From Candidatus Uhrbacteria bacterium (GTDB lineage Bacteria; Patescibacteriota; Patescibacteriia; 2-12-FULL-60-25): a stretch of 64,000 bases of DNA. Under the pieces are notes generated by a model. That model did not search any database. It saw only the letters and a list, made by a program, of their open reading frames with translations, and had not been told where the DNA came from. Below are positions 56,662 to 64,000 of the stretch, piece by piece. Each line of letters opens with the position of its first letter. The stretch's first letter is position 1. The stretch is taken from contig JACRQE010000003.1 of assembly GCA_016222815.1 (NCBI GenBank), positions 186,001 to 250,000 on the forward strand. The letters run 5' to 3'. A program made the translations under genes and the position numbers.

Positions 56662-57114
56662 ATGCCCAATCGCGAACCCAAACATCCTATCTTCGAATAT
56701 TCGCAAATCACGGACCAAATCTTCATCGGCACTAACGCCTGTTGCCAGATGCATTTCAAGCAGGAGCTCCTGGACAAAGGGGTGTCGCGCGACATCTCCC
56801 TCGAAAGCGAAATGATCGACCAACCTTATGGAGTCGAGACTTTTGTGTGGTTGCCGACGCCAGACAAACACCCTCCGTCTTCGGATAATGTAAAAATTGG
56901 CACGGTGGCTTTGTCGGAGATGCTTGCCCAAGGCCAAAAAATCTACATCCACTGCAAGAACGGCCACGGCAGGGCGCCGACTTTTTTCGCTGCCTTCCTC
57001 ATTTCGCGGGGGATGTCGGCTGATCAGGCCCTTGGGTTGATCAAAGCCAAGCGACCCTCCATCCATCTCGAGCAAGGCCAGTTGGATTTTTTGGAGGATT
57101 TCGGGAAAACATGA
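56662..57114 (+). CDS. Dual-specificity protein phosphatase-like protein
   Basis: 150 residues from ATG 56662 (ATG 56644 is possible but lies over the likely -10 region). The PTP signature HCxxGxxR is present as IHCKNGHGRAPT (Cys98, Arg104). The preceding general-acid Asp is probably in LPTPDKHPP. This is the compact dual-specificity phosphatase fold, usually removing phosphate from Ser/Thr/Tyr or from lipids and RNA. Its place beside two kinase-type genes suggests a counter-acting role (inference). Confidence 0.88.
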   Translation: MPNREPKHPIFEYSQITDQIFIGTNACCQMHFKQELLDKGVSRDISLESEMIDQPYGVETFVWLPTPDKHPPSSDNVKIGTVALSEMLAQGQKIYIHCKNGHGRAPTFFAAFLISRGMSADQALGLIKAKRPSIHLEQGQLDFLEDFGKT

Positions 57115-57121
57115 TCAGGTT

Positions 57122-57676
57122 TCAGATTTTCGGCATCGAATACTTGCAGCCGCAGTATGTCTGGCGGTAGATGTTAGCCGCCTTGGCTCGTTCCTGCGAC
57201 AAGTTCTCGCCGTTCTGTTTCTTCCAATCGCGCCCTAAAAAGTTCAAACCGTAACGGTCGGCAAGCAGCGCGCCGATTTCGTTGATCATTTCCGAGTTCT
57301 TCCGTCGGCTGACGCTCAAGGTCGTGGCGATCCAGGCGAATCCGTTTTCCTTGGCGTGGGCGAAAGTCCGGTCTAGCCTGAAGTTGATGCACTGCCTGCA
57401 GCGTGGACCATTCTCGCCGTCTTGCTCCCGGCCCCTGACCGCCGCCTCCCATTCGTCAGGGGAGTAGCGCGGCTCGATGAACGGCAGGCCGTATTTCCGT
57501 GCCATGGTCTTAGCCGCATCCAACCGGCGGAAATACTCCTCCTGCGGGAAGATGTTCGAATTCTCGTAGAACACGGTCACTTCAAAATCCGGAATCAGCA
57601 ATTCCGGCACATATGCACTGCACACGCCGCAACAGGCGTGGAGCAGGAGGCGGGGCTTATCGCCGATTTCTCCCAT
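57122..57676 (-). CDS. queH: Epoxyqueuosine reductase QueH
   Basis: 184 residues, full length for QueH (DUF208). N-terminal LLLHACCGVCSAYVPELL (Cys15, Cys16, Cys19), FYENSNIFPQEEYFRRLDA, CRQCINFRL in the middle, and YCGCKYS (Cys175, Cys177) near the end supply the iron-sulfur and metal ligands. It catalyses the last step of queuosine formation on tRNA, replacing QueG. No other queuosine genes are in the window, so the cell may obtain precursors or has the rest elsewhere. Confidence 0.94.
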   Translation of the reverse strand: MGEIGDKPRLLLHACCGVCSAYVPELLIPDFEVTVFYENSNIFPQEEYFRRLDAAKTMARKYGLPFIEPRYSPDEWEAAVRGREQDGENGPRCRQCINFRLDRTFAHAKENGFAWIATTLSVSRRKNSEMINEIGALLADRYGLNFLGRDWKKQNGENLSQERAKAANIYRQTYCGCKYSMPKI

Positions 57677-57707
57677 GTCTCCAGAGTTACAGTTTGCTTC
57701 TTTACCG

Positions 57708-58904
57708 TCAAATCACCGCAGTTTTCCGTTTGCCGCCCATGCCGGCCAGTGCGGACAAAACCAAGAATCCTAAAAGCGACCCGACGGCGGAAATCCGGAA
57801 AGCGGTTTCGGGGGACATGCTGTCCCAGACCCGACCCAAGGCATAACCGCCGATTATCACGGCCAAGCCTATCAGGGTGTAGTATATACCGTATGCCGTG
57901 CCGCGATTTTGGACCGGTGCCAGGTCGGCGATAATGGCCCTCCCCGAACCCTCGGTCAAAGCATAGAACAGGCCATACAGGGCGAATAACACCAAAGTCG
58001 CCGCGATGTTCGGATCGAATGAAAAGCCGAACTCAACAATGGCTAGGACGAGCCAACCGGCGGCGATGAGCGGCGCTTTCCCGATCCTGTCCGAGAGTAT
58101 GCCCAGAGGGTAGGAGAGTAGGGCATAAAGTAAAGTGAATCCTGCGAACAAAACCGGAATCCATTGGATCGATACGCCGATATCGTGTGCCCTTACCAGG
58201 AACAATGAATCATTGATCTTGGTTAGCATAGCCAGCGACATGCCGATAGCGAAAAACCAAAATCGCCAGCCGAGGTGCGCCATAGCGGTACCTCGTACTT
58301 CGTACCTCGTACTCTGCTTTTCTTTTATCCCGAACCAAATTAGAGCCAATGCGATTACTCCCGGAATGGCCGCAATGGCGAAGATGATATGGTATGACTT
58401 GATTGAAACTGAAAGCAGGATGAGCACGCCGGCCGCAGTCAAAGGGCCCAGAACCGAGCCCAAAGTATCTATCAAGCGTTGAAAGCCGAACGCCCGTCCT
58501 CTGATTCCCGCCTCTGCAGAATCAGCCACCAGGGCATCTCTCGGCGCATCCTTCATGCCTTTACCGACACCGTCGATAGTCCTCAAGAACGCGATAGCTG
58601 GCAAGCCTCCGACGAGCGCCAGCAGAGGTCTGGAGACCGAAGACAAAGCATAGCCGAGGAAGACGAAGAACTTCCGGTTCCGGTAACGGTCAGAAAGTAT
58701 GCCGGACGCGAACCTAAAGATGCTCATCGCGCCTTGCAGCAGTCCGTCAGCCAAGCCGATTCCTGCTGTGCTCACACCGAGCATGGCTAAATAAGCGGGG
58801 AGCACTGGCGTTATGAGGTCTTGTCCGAAGCCCGATGCTAAAGCCACGAAAGCGATGATGATTACGTTGCGTGGTATCTTGGGGCGAGTGGACATGGTGC
58901 TCAT
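57708..58904 (-). CDS. MFS transporter
   Basis: 398 residues with about twelve membrane helices in two halves. The loop 2-3 motif of the major facilitator superfamily is seen as GILSDRYRNRK and its second-half copy as GILSDRIGKA. The loop GVGKGMKDAPRDALVADS matches a subgroup of bacterial MFS exporters related to tetracycline/quinolone pumps (DUF of the 'ERIPKDAPRDAL' type). The substrate is unknown. A short run TACGAGGT/ACGAAGT at 58290-58312 appears duplicated within it. It is upstream of queH on the same strand with a 31-nt gap. Confidence 0.88.
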   Translation of the reverse strand: MSTMSTRPKIPRNVIIIAFVALASGFGQDLITPVLPAYLAMLGVSTAGIGLADGLLQGAMSIFRFASGILSDRYRNRKFFVFLGYALSSVSRPLLALVGGLPAIAFLRTIDGVGKGMKDAPRDALVADSAEAGIRGRAFGFQRLIDTLGSVLGPLTAAGVLILLSVSIKSYHIIFAIAAIPGVIALALIWFGIKEKQSTRYEVRGTAMAHLGWRFWFFAIGMSLAMLTKINDSLFLVRAHDIGVSIQWIPVLFAGFTLLYALLSYPLGILSDRIGKAPLIAAGWLVLAIVEFGFSFDPNIAATLVLFALYGLFYALTEGSGRAIIADLAPVQNRGTAYGIYYTLIGLAVIIGGYALGRVWDSMSPETAFRISAVGSLLGFLVLSALAGMGGKRKTAVI

Positions 58905-58940
58905 GATAACGTTTCAGGAGTGTTATTAAAAGAAAACATT

Positions 58941-59020
58941 CTGTCGTCCCACGGCTTGACCGGGGGATCTGACCTAGGGAGCTGATTGTAAGTTTCCCCG
59001 GTTCAACCGGGGAATGACAG
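58941..59020. repeat. 80-bp palindromic intergenic element (REP/MITE-like)
   Basis: The two ends are imperfect inverted copies: CTGTC-rTCCC at 58941 and GGGAATGACAG at 59010-59020. Each end contains its own small hairpin (CGGCTTGACCGG, CCCCGGTTCAACCGGGG). There is no coding capacity. It lies between the divergent MFS gene and the 59051 gene. Confidence 0.6.
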
Positions 59021-59036
59021 ATGTTGGCCCCAGCGC

Positions 59037-59042
59037 TATATT
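59037..59042 (+). promoter_or_regulatory. -10 box 8 nt before the 59051 start
   Basis: TATATT ends 8 nt before the ATG, directly beyond the palindromic element. Confidence 0.35.
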
Positions 59043-59050
59043 CTGAACAT

Positions 59051-59386
59051 ATGAAAACACCAAAACTCTATCTCGTCAGTTTAGCCAGTACGGCTGGCGT
59101 AATCTTCTACATCTCGTTTGTGGCTTGGCTCATGACGAATCTCGGCGGCTGGATAGATGTGCCTAATCAGAAATTGATCGGCCCCCTGATCTTCCTCACG
59201 CTGTTCGTCCTGTCTGCGACAGTCGTCGGTTCGCTCGTCCTGGGCTATCCGATTTGGCTGTATTTCGAGAACAAGAAAAAAGACGCTGTCCGGCTATTCG
59301 GCTACAACGTCGTTTTCCTGTTTCTGATGTTGGTTTTGTTGGTGGCCCTGGCCGCCGTTTCTCTCCCGAAGTGGCAACTTGATTAA
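59051..59386 (+). CDS. Small three-helix membrane protein
   Basis: 111 residues with three hydrophobic segments at about 6-30, 42-68 and 84-106. The positive loop YFENKKKDAVRLFGYN lies between helices two and three. The family is unknown. ATG 59051 follows a -10 box; an earlier in-frame ATG at 59021 would lie within the palindromic element's edge. It overlaps the convergent gene by 4 nt. Confidence 0.62.
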   Translation: MKTPKLYLVSLASTAGVIFYISFVAWLMTNLGGWIDVPNQKLIGPLIFLTLFVLSATVVGSLVLGYPIWLYFENKKKDAVRLFGYNVVFLFLMLVLLVALAAVSLPKWQLD

Positions 59387-59736
59387 CCCAGTTTCTTGAA
59401 CTTCACCGTGAACAGCGGTTCGTATTTGACGTCGAACTCGTCCGTGATTTCGATCGTTTCGCCCTTCATCAAAGAATTCAGCGCCAAGTCGCTCATGAGC
59501 TGGATATCGGTCTGGATGTCGGTCTTTATCTGCTCCATCAGGGCCATGTCGTTCTCGAAATCACGCTTGATTTCTGCTTCCAAAGATTTTTTCTTCTCCT
59601 TCAGGCGGTTATATTCCTCGACCAAATCCTGATATGGCTTGGAGTTGGTGAATGCGTCGCGTAGCGACTCGTTTATCTTTTTCTTCTCGTGTTTCTTTGT
59701 CTTGACGCGGTTGAAGATGTCTTGGAGTTCTGGCAT
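59383..59736 (-). CDS. Small coiled-coil protein
   Basis: 117 residues from ATG 59736. The first ~85 residues are a charged helix pair (MPELQDIFNRVKTKKHEKKKINESLRDAF ... YNRLKEKKKSLEAEIKRDF), probably an antiparallel coiled coil. The end is a short beta segment (GETIEITDEFDVKYEPLFTVKFKKLG). No signal. The function is unknown; similar short helical proteins are frequent in CPR genomes (general impression, not searched). Confidence 0.65.
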   Translation of the reverse strand: MPELQDIFNRVKTKKHEKKKINESLRDAFTNSKPYQDLVEEYNRLKEKKKSLEAEIKRDFENDMALMEQIKTDIQTDIQLMSDLALNSLMKGETIEITDEFDVKYEPLFTVKFKKLG

Positions 59737-59837
59737 AGATGTCCAAAGTGATTTAAGTGGCCGTAGTCTAGCACGCTGTACAGCAATCGGCATGTGGACG
59801 AGTGATTATCTCCGTCATCAAATCACTGCGAATGCGT

Positions 59838-59843
59838 TATACT
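59838..59843 (+). promoter_or_regulatory. -10 box 8 nt before the 59852 start
   Basis: TATACT ends 8 nt before the ATG, so a leaderless mRNA is predicted. Confidence 0.5.
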
Positions 59844-59851
59844 GCTTACAT

Positions 59852-61318
59852 ATGAAATACAGGTTTATCCTCGCCCTGATCGGTGCCGCTGTAGGCGGTC
59901 TTTTTGTGCTGCAACCCGTCCTGGCCAACGACGGTCCGACTTTTGCCCAATTTGGGGCGGTAAAACCGGCAGTGGAATCGGTCATCAGCATGGATAAAGA
60001 GTTGGTGGAATTCATAGTCCCGGAAAATCCAAACCAATCCATCCCGGCCAAGGCCACTTTCTGGTTCAGCAACCCGACCGACAAGGATGTCGAAGTTCAA
60101 TCCATCTTCCCTCTGACATTCGTGGGTCCTGGTGCCTATGGTATGCCGAATACTTATGCCGAAAACGTCTCGGCTAAAGTGGATGGTTTGACCGTCAAAG
60201 GAGAAGTGAAGTATGAAGAATTTCCTTACAGAAGCGCTTTAGAACCGGGAGAACTGGAGCCGAAAAAAGCCGAAGGCTATGTCTTTCCTTTCAAAGTTCC
60301 GGCCAAAAAGACCACGGTAGTTGTTGTCGAATTCGATGCCCCATTGAGCCAGGTTGAATATTTGACCTTCAACTATTACATCGGCTCCGGTGCTGGTTGG
60401 GCGGGGCCAATCAAAGAGGCCAAATTCGTGGTCCATTATCCGTATCGACTTAAAGCCGGTTGGATTATAGCGGATTCCTGGTACGACGGCGCCGGAGGAT
60501 ATAAGGCCGAAGGTTGGGGTAAAGATACGGTCCAGGAAAAGGATTATATTTTGACCCTGGCGAATATAGAGCCCAATGATGCGAACAGTGTCATCAACTT
60601 CGACATCCTGCCTCCGTCGAACGCCAAACAGCTGATGGCCGCAGAAAAGGGGATGGCGTCTTTCAAGACACCGGAGCAATGGTGGAACCTGGCCCGAGTT
60701 TATCGTTCGTTCGAATTCGAGAACGGACAGTTCGATGCTTACCGACCGCGATTTGCCGTTGACGGTTATTGGATGGCGATAGACGAATATCTCGCGGCGA
60801 AAGAACTCGATCCGTTCAAACCGGTTGATTATCGCCAAGCTACCGAGCTGGCCGAGCTCTATTCCGACCATTGGGCATCCAACGCGACGCAAGAGGACTT
60901 ACAGTTTTATGACCTCGATAGGTTCGATAAATTGTTCACCTTCCTCGAAACGCGCACGACAGAATGGTGGGGAGTCGACCTCCATCGCCTCGAGGGGCTG
61001 CTGGCTTTGGGTAGACAATGGCGGGACGGACGCGCCGTCTATCAGCCGGGTTATGTGCCGCCAGCGAAGCCGGCAGAGGAGAATATTGAAGGATATAAAG
61101 CTCAGCTTCAAGCATTCAGCGAGCAGGTTGATCAGCTCAAGAATCAACGGCAGGCGCTGGTCCAGAAGCTGGATATCCTTGAATCCGCTGGAAAGGCACG
61201 GGCTGCTTCAAGTACCCGCAGTATCGATCCGATTTCTGCATTTTTACTGGTTTTGGGAGGTGTTTTAGCAGGCTTCGCTTCTGTAGCGCTCATCAAATAC
61301 GTCTTTGCTAAGCGCTAG
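59852..61318 (+). CDS. Membrane-anchored envelope protein with beta domain and coiled-coil stalk
   Basis: 488 residues from ATG 59852. Signal peptide 1-25 (LQPVLA-ND). An outer domain (about 40-260) is rich in beta strands and aromatic residues (LTFNYYIGSGAGWAGPIKEAKFVVHYPY). A helical part (about 265-410) contains aromatic repeats (EQWWNLARVYRSF, DHWASNATQEDL), then a coiled coil near 425-455 (QLQAFSEQVDQLKNQRQALVQKL). A C-terminal membrane helix (about 462-484) leaves a short cytoplasmic tail. So it is a type I membrane protein. No family is recognised. Confidence 0.7.
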   Translation: MKYRFILALIGAAVGGLFVLQPVLANDGPTFAQFGAVKPAVESVISMDKELVEFIVPENPNQSIPAKATFWFSNPTDKDVEVQSIFPLTFVGPGAYGMPNTYAENVSAKVDGLTVKGEVKYEEFPYRSALEPGELEPKKAEGYVFPFKVPAKKTTVVVVEFDAPLSQVEYLTFNYYIGSGAGWAGPIKEAKFVVHYPYRLKAGWIIADSWYDGAGGYKAEGWGKDTVQEKDYILTLANIEPNDANSVINFDILPPSNAKQLMAAEKGMASFKTPEQWWNLARVYRSFEFENGQFDAYRPRFAVDGYWMAIDEYLAAKELDPFKPVDYRQATELAELYSDHWASNATQEDLQFYDLDRFDKLFTFLETRTTEWWGVDLHRLEGLLALGRQWRDGRAVYQPGYVPPAKPAEENIEGYKAQLQAFSEQVDQLKNQRQALVQKLDILESAGKARAASSTRSIDPISAFLLVLGGVLAGFASVALIKYVFAKR

Positions 61319-61364
61319 GATAGCAGCGAACCTTGACCATGGGCTTAAACCTGTCGTTCGGCAG

Positions 61365-61373
61365 TGGTATAAT
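61365..61373 (+). promoter_or_regulatory. Extended -10 promoter of the 61417 gene
   Basis: TGG-TATAAT lies 43 nt before the ATG at 61417. Confidence 0.6.
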
Positions 61374-61416
61374 CCGGACATAATTATTCTATTGCCCGGT
61401 TTCACGGGTTGCTGAT

Positions 61417-61665
61417 ATGTCGGAAACATCGATACTGACCAAAACTAAAACGAGGACCATCGTCATCATCGGCGCTATCGCCGCGGCGGCTTTGGCTCTT
61501 GCGGCGGGCTTCGCCTATTTCAATGTGACGCGTCCGCCAAAGGTCTGCGTCGGAGGCCCTAGGGCATTGCAGGGCAAATACTGCACGAGCAACAGGGATT
61601 GTCTGGGCGGACAGTGCTTATATCGGCCGTTGACCAACCCGACCTCTCCGACCAAGAAGTACTGA
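61417..61665 (+). CDS. Small membrane-anchored Cys-rich protein
   Basis: 82 residues: membrane helix about 13-36 (TIVIIGAIAAAALALAAGFAYF), then a short outer part with four Cys (KVCVGG, KYCTSNRDCLGGQCLY) resembling a small disulfide knot of the Dickkopf-like or EB-module kind (CxxxxDCxxGxxC). The function is unknown. It lies 37 nt upstream of the ligase-like gene and probably shares its transcript. Confidence 0.68.
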   Translation: MSETSILTKTKTRTIVIIGAIAAAALALAAGFAYFNVTRPPKVCVGGPRALQGKYCTSNRDCLGGQCLYRPLTNPTSPTKKY

Positions 61666-61702
61666 AATTCCGCGGGGGCTATCCCGTTGTTGGTTCTCTT
61701 GC

Positions 61703-63025
61703 ATGACCATACTGCTGGCGCTATTGGCGATTCTGCCCCTGGCTGTGAATTTTTGGGTTGAATTACCGTACGAACCGATAAAGATTCTGTTGATCGAAAT
61801 GCTGGCGGCCGTCTCATGTGCGGCCGCTTTTGTTTGGGTGTTTTTGAATAAGAAGAATCGCTCGAAAACGTCGGTTGTCGAAAGACTGGGTTGGGTTGAT
61901 TTTGCGGTCGCCGTCTGGTTCATCATCCTTGCGTTGTCCACGGTACAGTCCGATTCGCCGTACATGAGCTTCTGGAGCTCCGACGTCAGGGGAACTGGCT
62001 TGGCTTATTATGCCGCGCTTACCGCCCTGTACTTCATCGTGCGGTTCGGTGCTCGGACTAAAGATTGGTTAGTGTTCAGCCGCATATCCTGCGTGGTCGC
62101 TATATTGGTTTCAGTCTATGGTTTCCTGCAATGGCTTGGCCTGGATTTTGACGGTCTGGAACGCGCATTTCCGCTTTACGGCCGAACCGGTCCGACGCGC
62201 GCTTTCGCCACACTCGGACATCCTAACTTCCTCGGTACGTATCTCGCGCTCTTTGCTCCTTTTGGTGTCTATGTCTGGCTTAAGGACTCCCGCAAAGTCT
62301 GGCGCTTCCTTGGGGGTCTGGCAGTCGCATCTTCCGCCATCGCGGTTACGCTGACGTATTCCCGCGGCGCTTGGCTGGCATATCTCGGAGGGCTGGCTGT
62401 AGTCTGGTTTTTATGGGAACAGGGGAGATTTAGGAAATCAAAGAAAATCATCCTCGGATTTGGTCTGCTGTTGCTCATCGCAACAGGGCTGTTCGTGGCT
62501 GTTTATCCGCGATTGTTAAAATCCGACAACTCTTTTGTCTATCGGATAGCCTCGTCATTTGATTTCAGGCAAGGTTCCACGCTGGCACGGGTTTCGGAGT
62601 GGAAATACGCTTTGGGTTTGATCCTCCAGCGTCCAATCCTGGGTTATGGTATGGATACCTATGTCAATCATGCGATTAACCGGACTAAGGATCCCTTGGA
62701 GCGGAACCGAGACTGGCAGGAAGCCGACCCCTCGGTGGCCGATCGTTTGCATAACCTCTTTTTCGACATTGCCTGGTCTTCCGGTCTGGTCGGCCTGGCC
62801 GCCTTCTTCTTTCTCTTAGCCACCGTTTTACAAAGGTTAAGGAAGGTGTTCAAACAGCGCACTGAATTGCGTCATTGGATGGTTGCATTGTCAGGCACGC
62901 TGTTCGCCTACCTTCTTTCCAACCTAACCGGCTTTGACTTCAGTGCTTCAGGTTTATGGTTTTATCTGGTTTTAGCCGGAATTGTCGGATCAGAATATCA
63001 CCAAAATTCTTACAATTCAGCTTAA
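61703..63025 (+). CDS. O-antigen ligase/Wzy-type polymerase family protein
   Basis: 440 residues with 10-12 membrane helices. Family marks: the LGHPNFLGTYLALFAPF segment (about 165-180), TYSRGAWLAYLGG with the conserved Arg (about 214-226), a large outer loop (about 270-345), and RLHNLFFDIAWSSGLVGLAAF, the H-containing C-terminal Wzy_C motif. It would transfer or polymerise lipid-linked glycans on the outer face of the membrane. No other glycan-assembly gene is in this window. Confidence 0.88.
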   Translation: MTILLALLAILPLAVNFWVELPYEPIKILLIEMLAAVSCAAAFVWVFLNKKNRSKTSVVERLGWVDFAVAVWFIILALSTVQSDSPYMSFWSSDVRGTGLAYYAALTALYFIVRFGARTKDWLVFSRISCVVAILVSVYGFLQWLGLDFDGLERAFPLYGRTGPTRAFATLGHPNFLGTYLALFAPFGVYVWLKDSRKVWRFLGGLAVASSAIAVTLTYSRGAWLAYLGGLAVVWFLWEQGRFRKSKKIILGFGLLLLIATGLFVAVYPRLLKSDNSFVYRIASSFDFRQGSTLARVSEWKYALGLILQRPILGYGMDTYVNHAINRTKDPLERNRDWQEADPSVADRLHNLFFDIAWSSGLVGLAAFFFLLATVLQRLRKVFKQRTELRHWMVALSGTLFAYLLSNLTGFDFSASGLWFYLVLAGIVGSEYHQNSYNSA

Positions 63026-63043
63026 TTGAGCCAAGCGATACGC

Positions 63044-63072
63044 TTGACAATCTCGCCTGTATTTGCTAGCTT
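63044..63072 (+). promoter_or_regulatory. Promoter of the 63128 operon
   Basis: TTGACA (63044-63049), 17 nt, TAGCTT (63067-63072). The block CTTGACAATnTCGC is identical to the upstream promoter of the 426-residue cassette gene. A GGCCTTTAACA block at 63099-63110 weakly resembles the shared leader motif. Confidence 0.6.
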
Positions 63073-63127
63073 TTTATATTCCTTCGAATGGTCGGAGGAT
63101 TGGCCTTTAACATCTAGAGGCAAGTAA

Positions 63128-63865
63128 ATGAGTTCTAAACCGGAACGAGATCACCAACATCGGGCTACCCTGAACGAAGCCCACAAGCTTCTGCAAGGGA
63201 GATTGCTCCATAAGCGCGTGGCCAATTGTGATGAACCAAAGAAGGTCACCGAGCTGGTACGCCATCTCTACAGTCTCGTGCCGCGCGGCACAATCGTCAA
63301 ACTCTCGGGTATCGACGGCGGAATCCTCGGCCATTACAAACTTGGCTTGAGGTTCCCCGACGTCGTCCGCATGGTCGCCCTGCTCCTGGTCGCCGATGAA
63401 ATCCTGAAGGCGCGTGAACGGGGAACCCTGGAAGAGTTCGACTACCGTCGCCCAGCCAAGAAATTGGACGGCAAGAAGGTCGTCCTCGATGACATCGATC
63501 TATACAAACCGGGACGAACGCAGACGGGTTTGTCGACCAAGAAGTCCGACGAGGCGGCTGTATCACGGCCTGAAGTTGCCGCTTTGCCAAGCCCTACCAA
63601 AACCCTGCCGCCCAACATCATCGGGGCCCATCTCATCGCCCTCCGCGGTGCGGCAGACGCCTTCCGCGAGATGGTGAAGTTCGGCCAGGTACAGTTGCGG
63701 CCGGAAGACCGTGATCAGCTGGCCAGGATCGCCATCGCCCTGATCCGCCTGGGCAAGCTCGACTCCGAAGTCTTCGTCCGCGTACTCCGCGGCGAACCCC
63801 TTCTTGATGAGGACAAATCAGTGCTCGGTGTACTCAAGGCCTTTGGCCAAGGGAGAAAATCATGA
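63128..63865 (+). CDS. Unrecognised soluble protein (245 residues)
   Basis: 245 residues, no signal or membrane segment. The N-terminal half (about 1-110) contains an odd helix-turn-helix-like stretch (VRHLYSLVPRGTIVKLSGIDGGILGHYKLGLRFPDVVRMVALLLVADEIL), which could be a DNA- or protein-binding helix bundle. A Pro/Ser linker joins it to a helical C-terminal domain (about 165-243, IIGAHLIALRGAADAFREMVKFG). AGAGG lies 8-13 nt upstream of the ATG. Its stop overlaps the next start (ATGA). Confidence 0.65.
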   Translation: MSSKPERDHQHRATLNEAHKLLQGRLLHKRVANCDEPKKVTELVRHLYSLVPRGTIVKLSGIDGGILGHYKLGLRFPDVVRMVALLLVADEILKARERGTLEEFDYRRPAKKLDGKKVVLDDIDLYKPGRTQTGLSTKKSDEAAVSRPEVAALPSPTKTLPPNIIGAHLIALRGAADAFREMVKFGQVQLRPEDRDQLARIAIALIRLGKLDSEVFVRVLRGEPLLDEDKSVLGVLKAFGQGRKS

Positions 63866-64000
63866 CGCCACTGAAGGTCAGCCATAGCGAGGAGCTTTAC
63901 CGGGACCAGCTGGCAAGCCAGTTGTACCTGGACATCGCCGCCCTGCTCTGGGAGATCGTGCGCAACCACTGCATCGGATGCATGGTCGATTCCAAGACCT
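63862..64000 (+). CDS. Start of an unrecognised gene (truncated by the window end)
   Basis: 46 residues are visible, beginning MTPLKVSHSEELYRDQ and continuing through a helix (LYLDIAALLWEIVRNH) to CIGC before the edge. ATGA coupling with the previous gene and GGGAG upstream support the start. No family can be assigned. Confidence 0.6.
   Translation, partial: MTPLKVSHSEELYRDQLASQLYLDIAALLWEIVRNHCIGCMVDSKT

Noticed and set aside
1-64000. Prophage, transposon or integrase
   Set aside because: No integrase, transposase, terminase, capsid or attachment-site duplication was found; the 80-bp palindrome is the only element with mobile features.
1-64000. Recoded TGA
   Set aside because: Many genes end at TGA with the next gene or a terminator directly beyond, so TGA is a stop here.

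Overview
The window looks like a chromosome segment of a Patescibacteria (CPR) bacterium. Placement near Uhrbacteria or Magasanikbacteria is an inference from gene style, not a measured result. Supporting signs: about half of the genes are short or medium secreted or membrane proteins with no clear family; there is almost no biosynthetic metabolism; tRNA genes are scattered singly with encoded CCA; several genes have a -10 box placed so close to the ATG that the mRNA would be nearly leaderless; and cell-surface proteins carry prealbumin-like repeats next to a sortase. TGA is an ordinary stop codon here (sortase, response regulators, kinase-like gene), which argues against the recoded Gracilibacteria and Absconditabacteria.

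Layout. 0-5 kb: the end of an FG-GAP/L,D-transpeptidase wall protein, a DUF4230 protein, tRNA-Thr, rpmG, an HD hydrolase and a RecB-like nuclease. 4.8-13 kb: a cell-surface island with two prealbumin-repeat proteins, a sortase and two paralogous CAP-domain membrane proteins. The sortase has Ser where the catalytic Cys should be. 13-24 kb: tRNA-Trp, a DMT permease, a secreted propeller protein, a cupin, a zinc-ribbon membrane protein, an LRR lipoprotein, a DUF4015 glycosidase-like protein, a sigma factor and an ABC exporter. 24-31.6 kb: a PAS histidine kinase and receiver pair, then three large envelope proteins. 31.6-36.9 kb: a tandem array of five paralogous secreted proteins. 37-48.7 kb: signal peptidase I, a receiver/kinase/kinase/receiver cluster without DNA-binding outputs, an ECF sigma factor with a probable membrane anti-sigma partner, a DEAD-box helicase, a zincin, a GIY-YIG protein and a Pif1/RecD-like helicase.

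48.7-57 kb is the most unusual part. Three minus-strand genes encode a Ser/Thr kinase fused to a NadM-like (HxGH) nucleotidyltransferase domain, a VWA protein and an unrecognised 426-residue protein. With a fourth minus-strand gene of unknown function they share a leader motif and use TTGACA-17-TAnnnT promoters, unlike the extended -10 promoters elsewhere. A divergent kinase-like phosphotransferase gene and a dual-specificity phosphatase lie next to them. I read this as a candidate undescribed phosphotransfer/nucleotidyl-transfer signalling or defence cassette; the function is inference. A second operon at 63.1 kb, cut by the window edge, has a nearly identical -35 region and may belong to the same regulon.

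57-63 kb: queH, an MFS permease, an 80-bp palindromic element, small membrane proteins, a DUF-type envelope protein and an O-antigen ligase-like polymerase. No rRNA, CRISPR array, transposase or integrase was seen.
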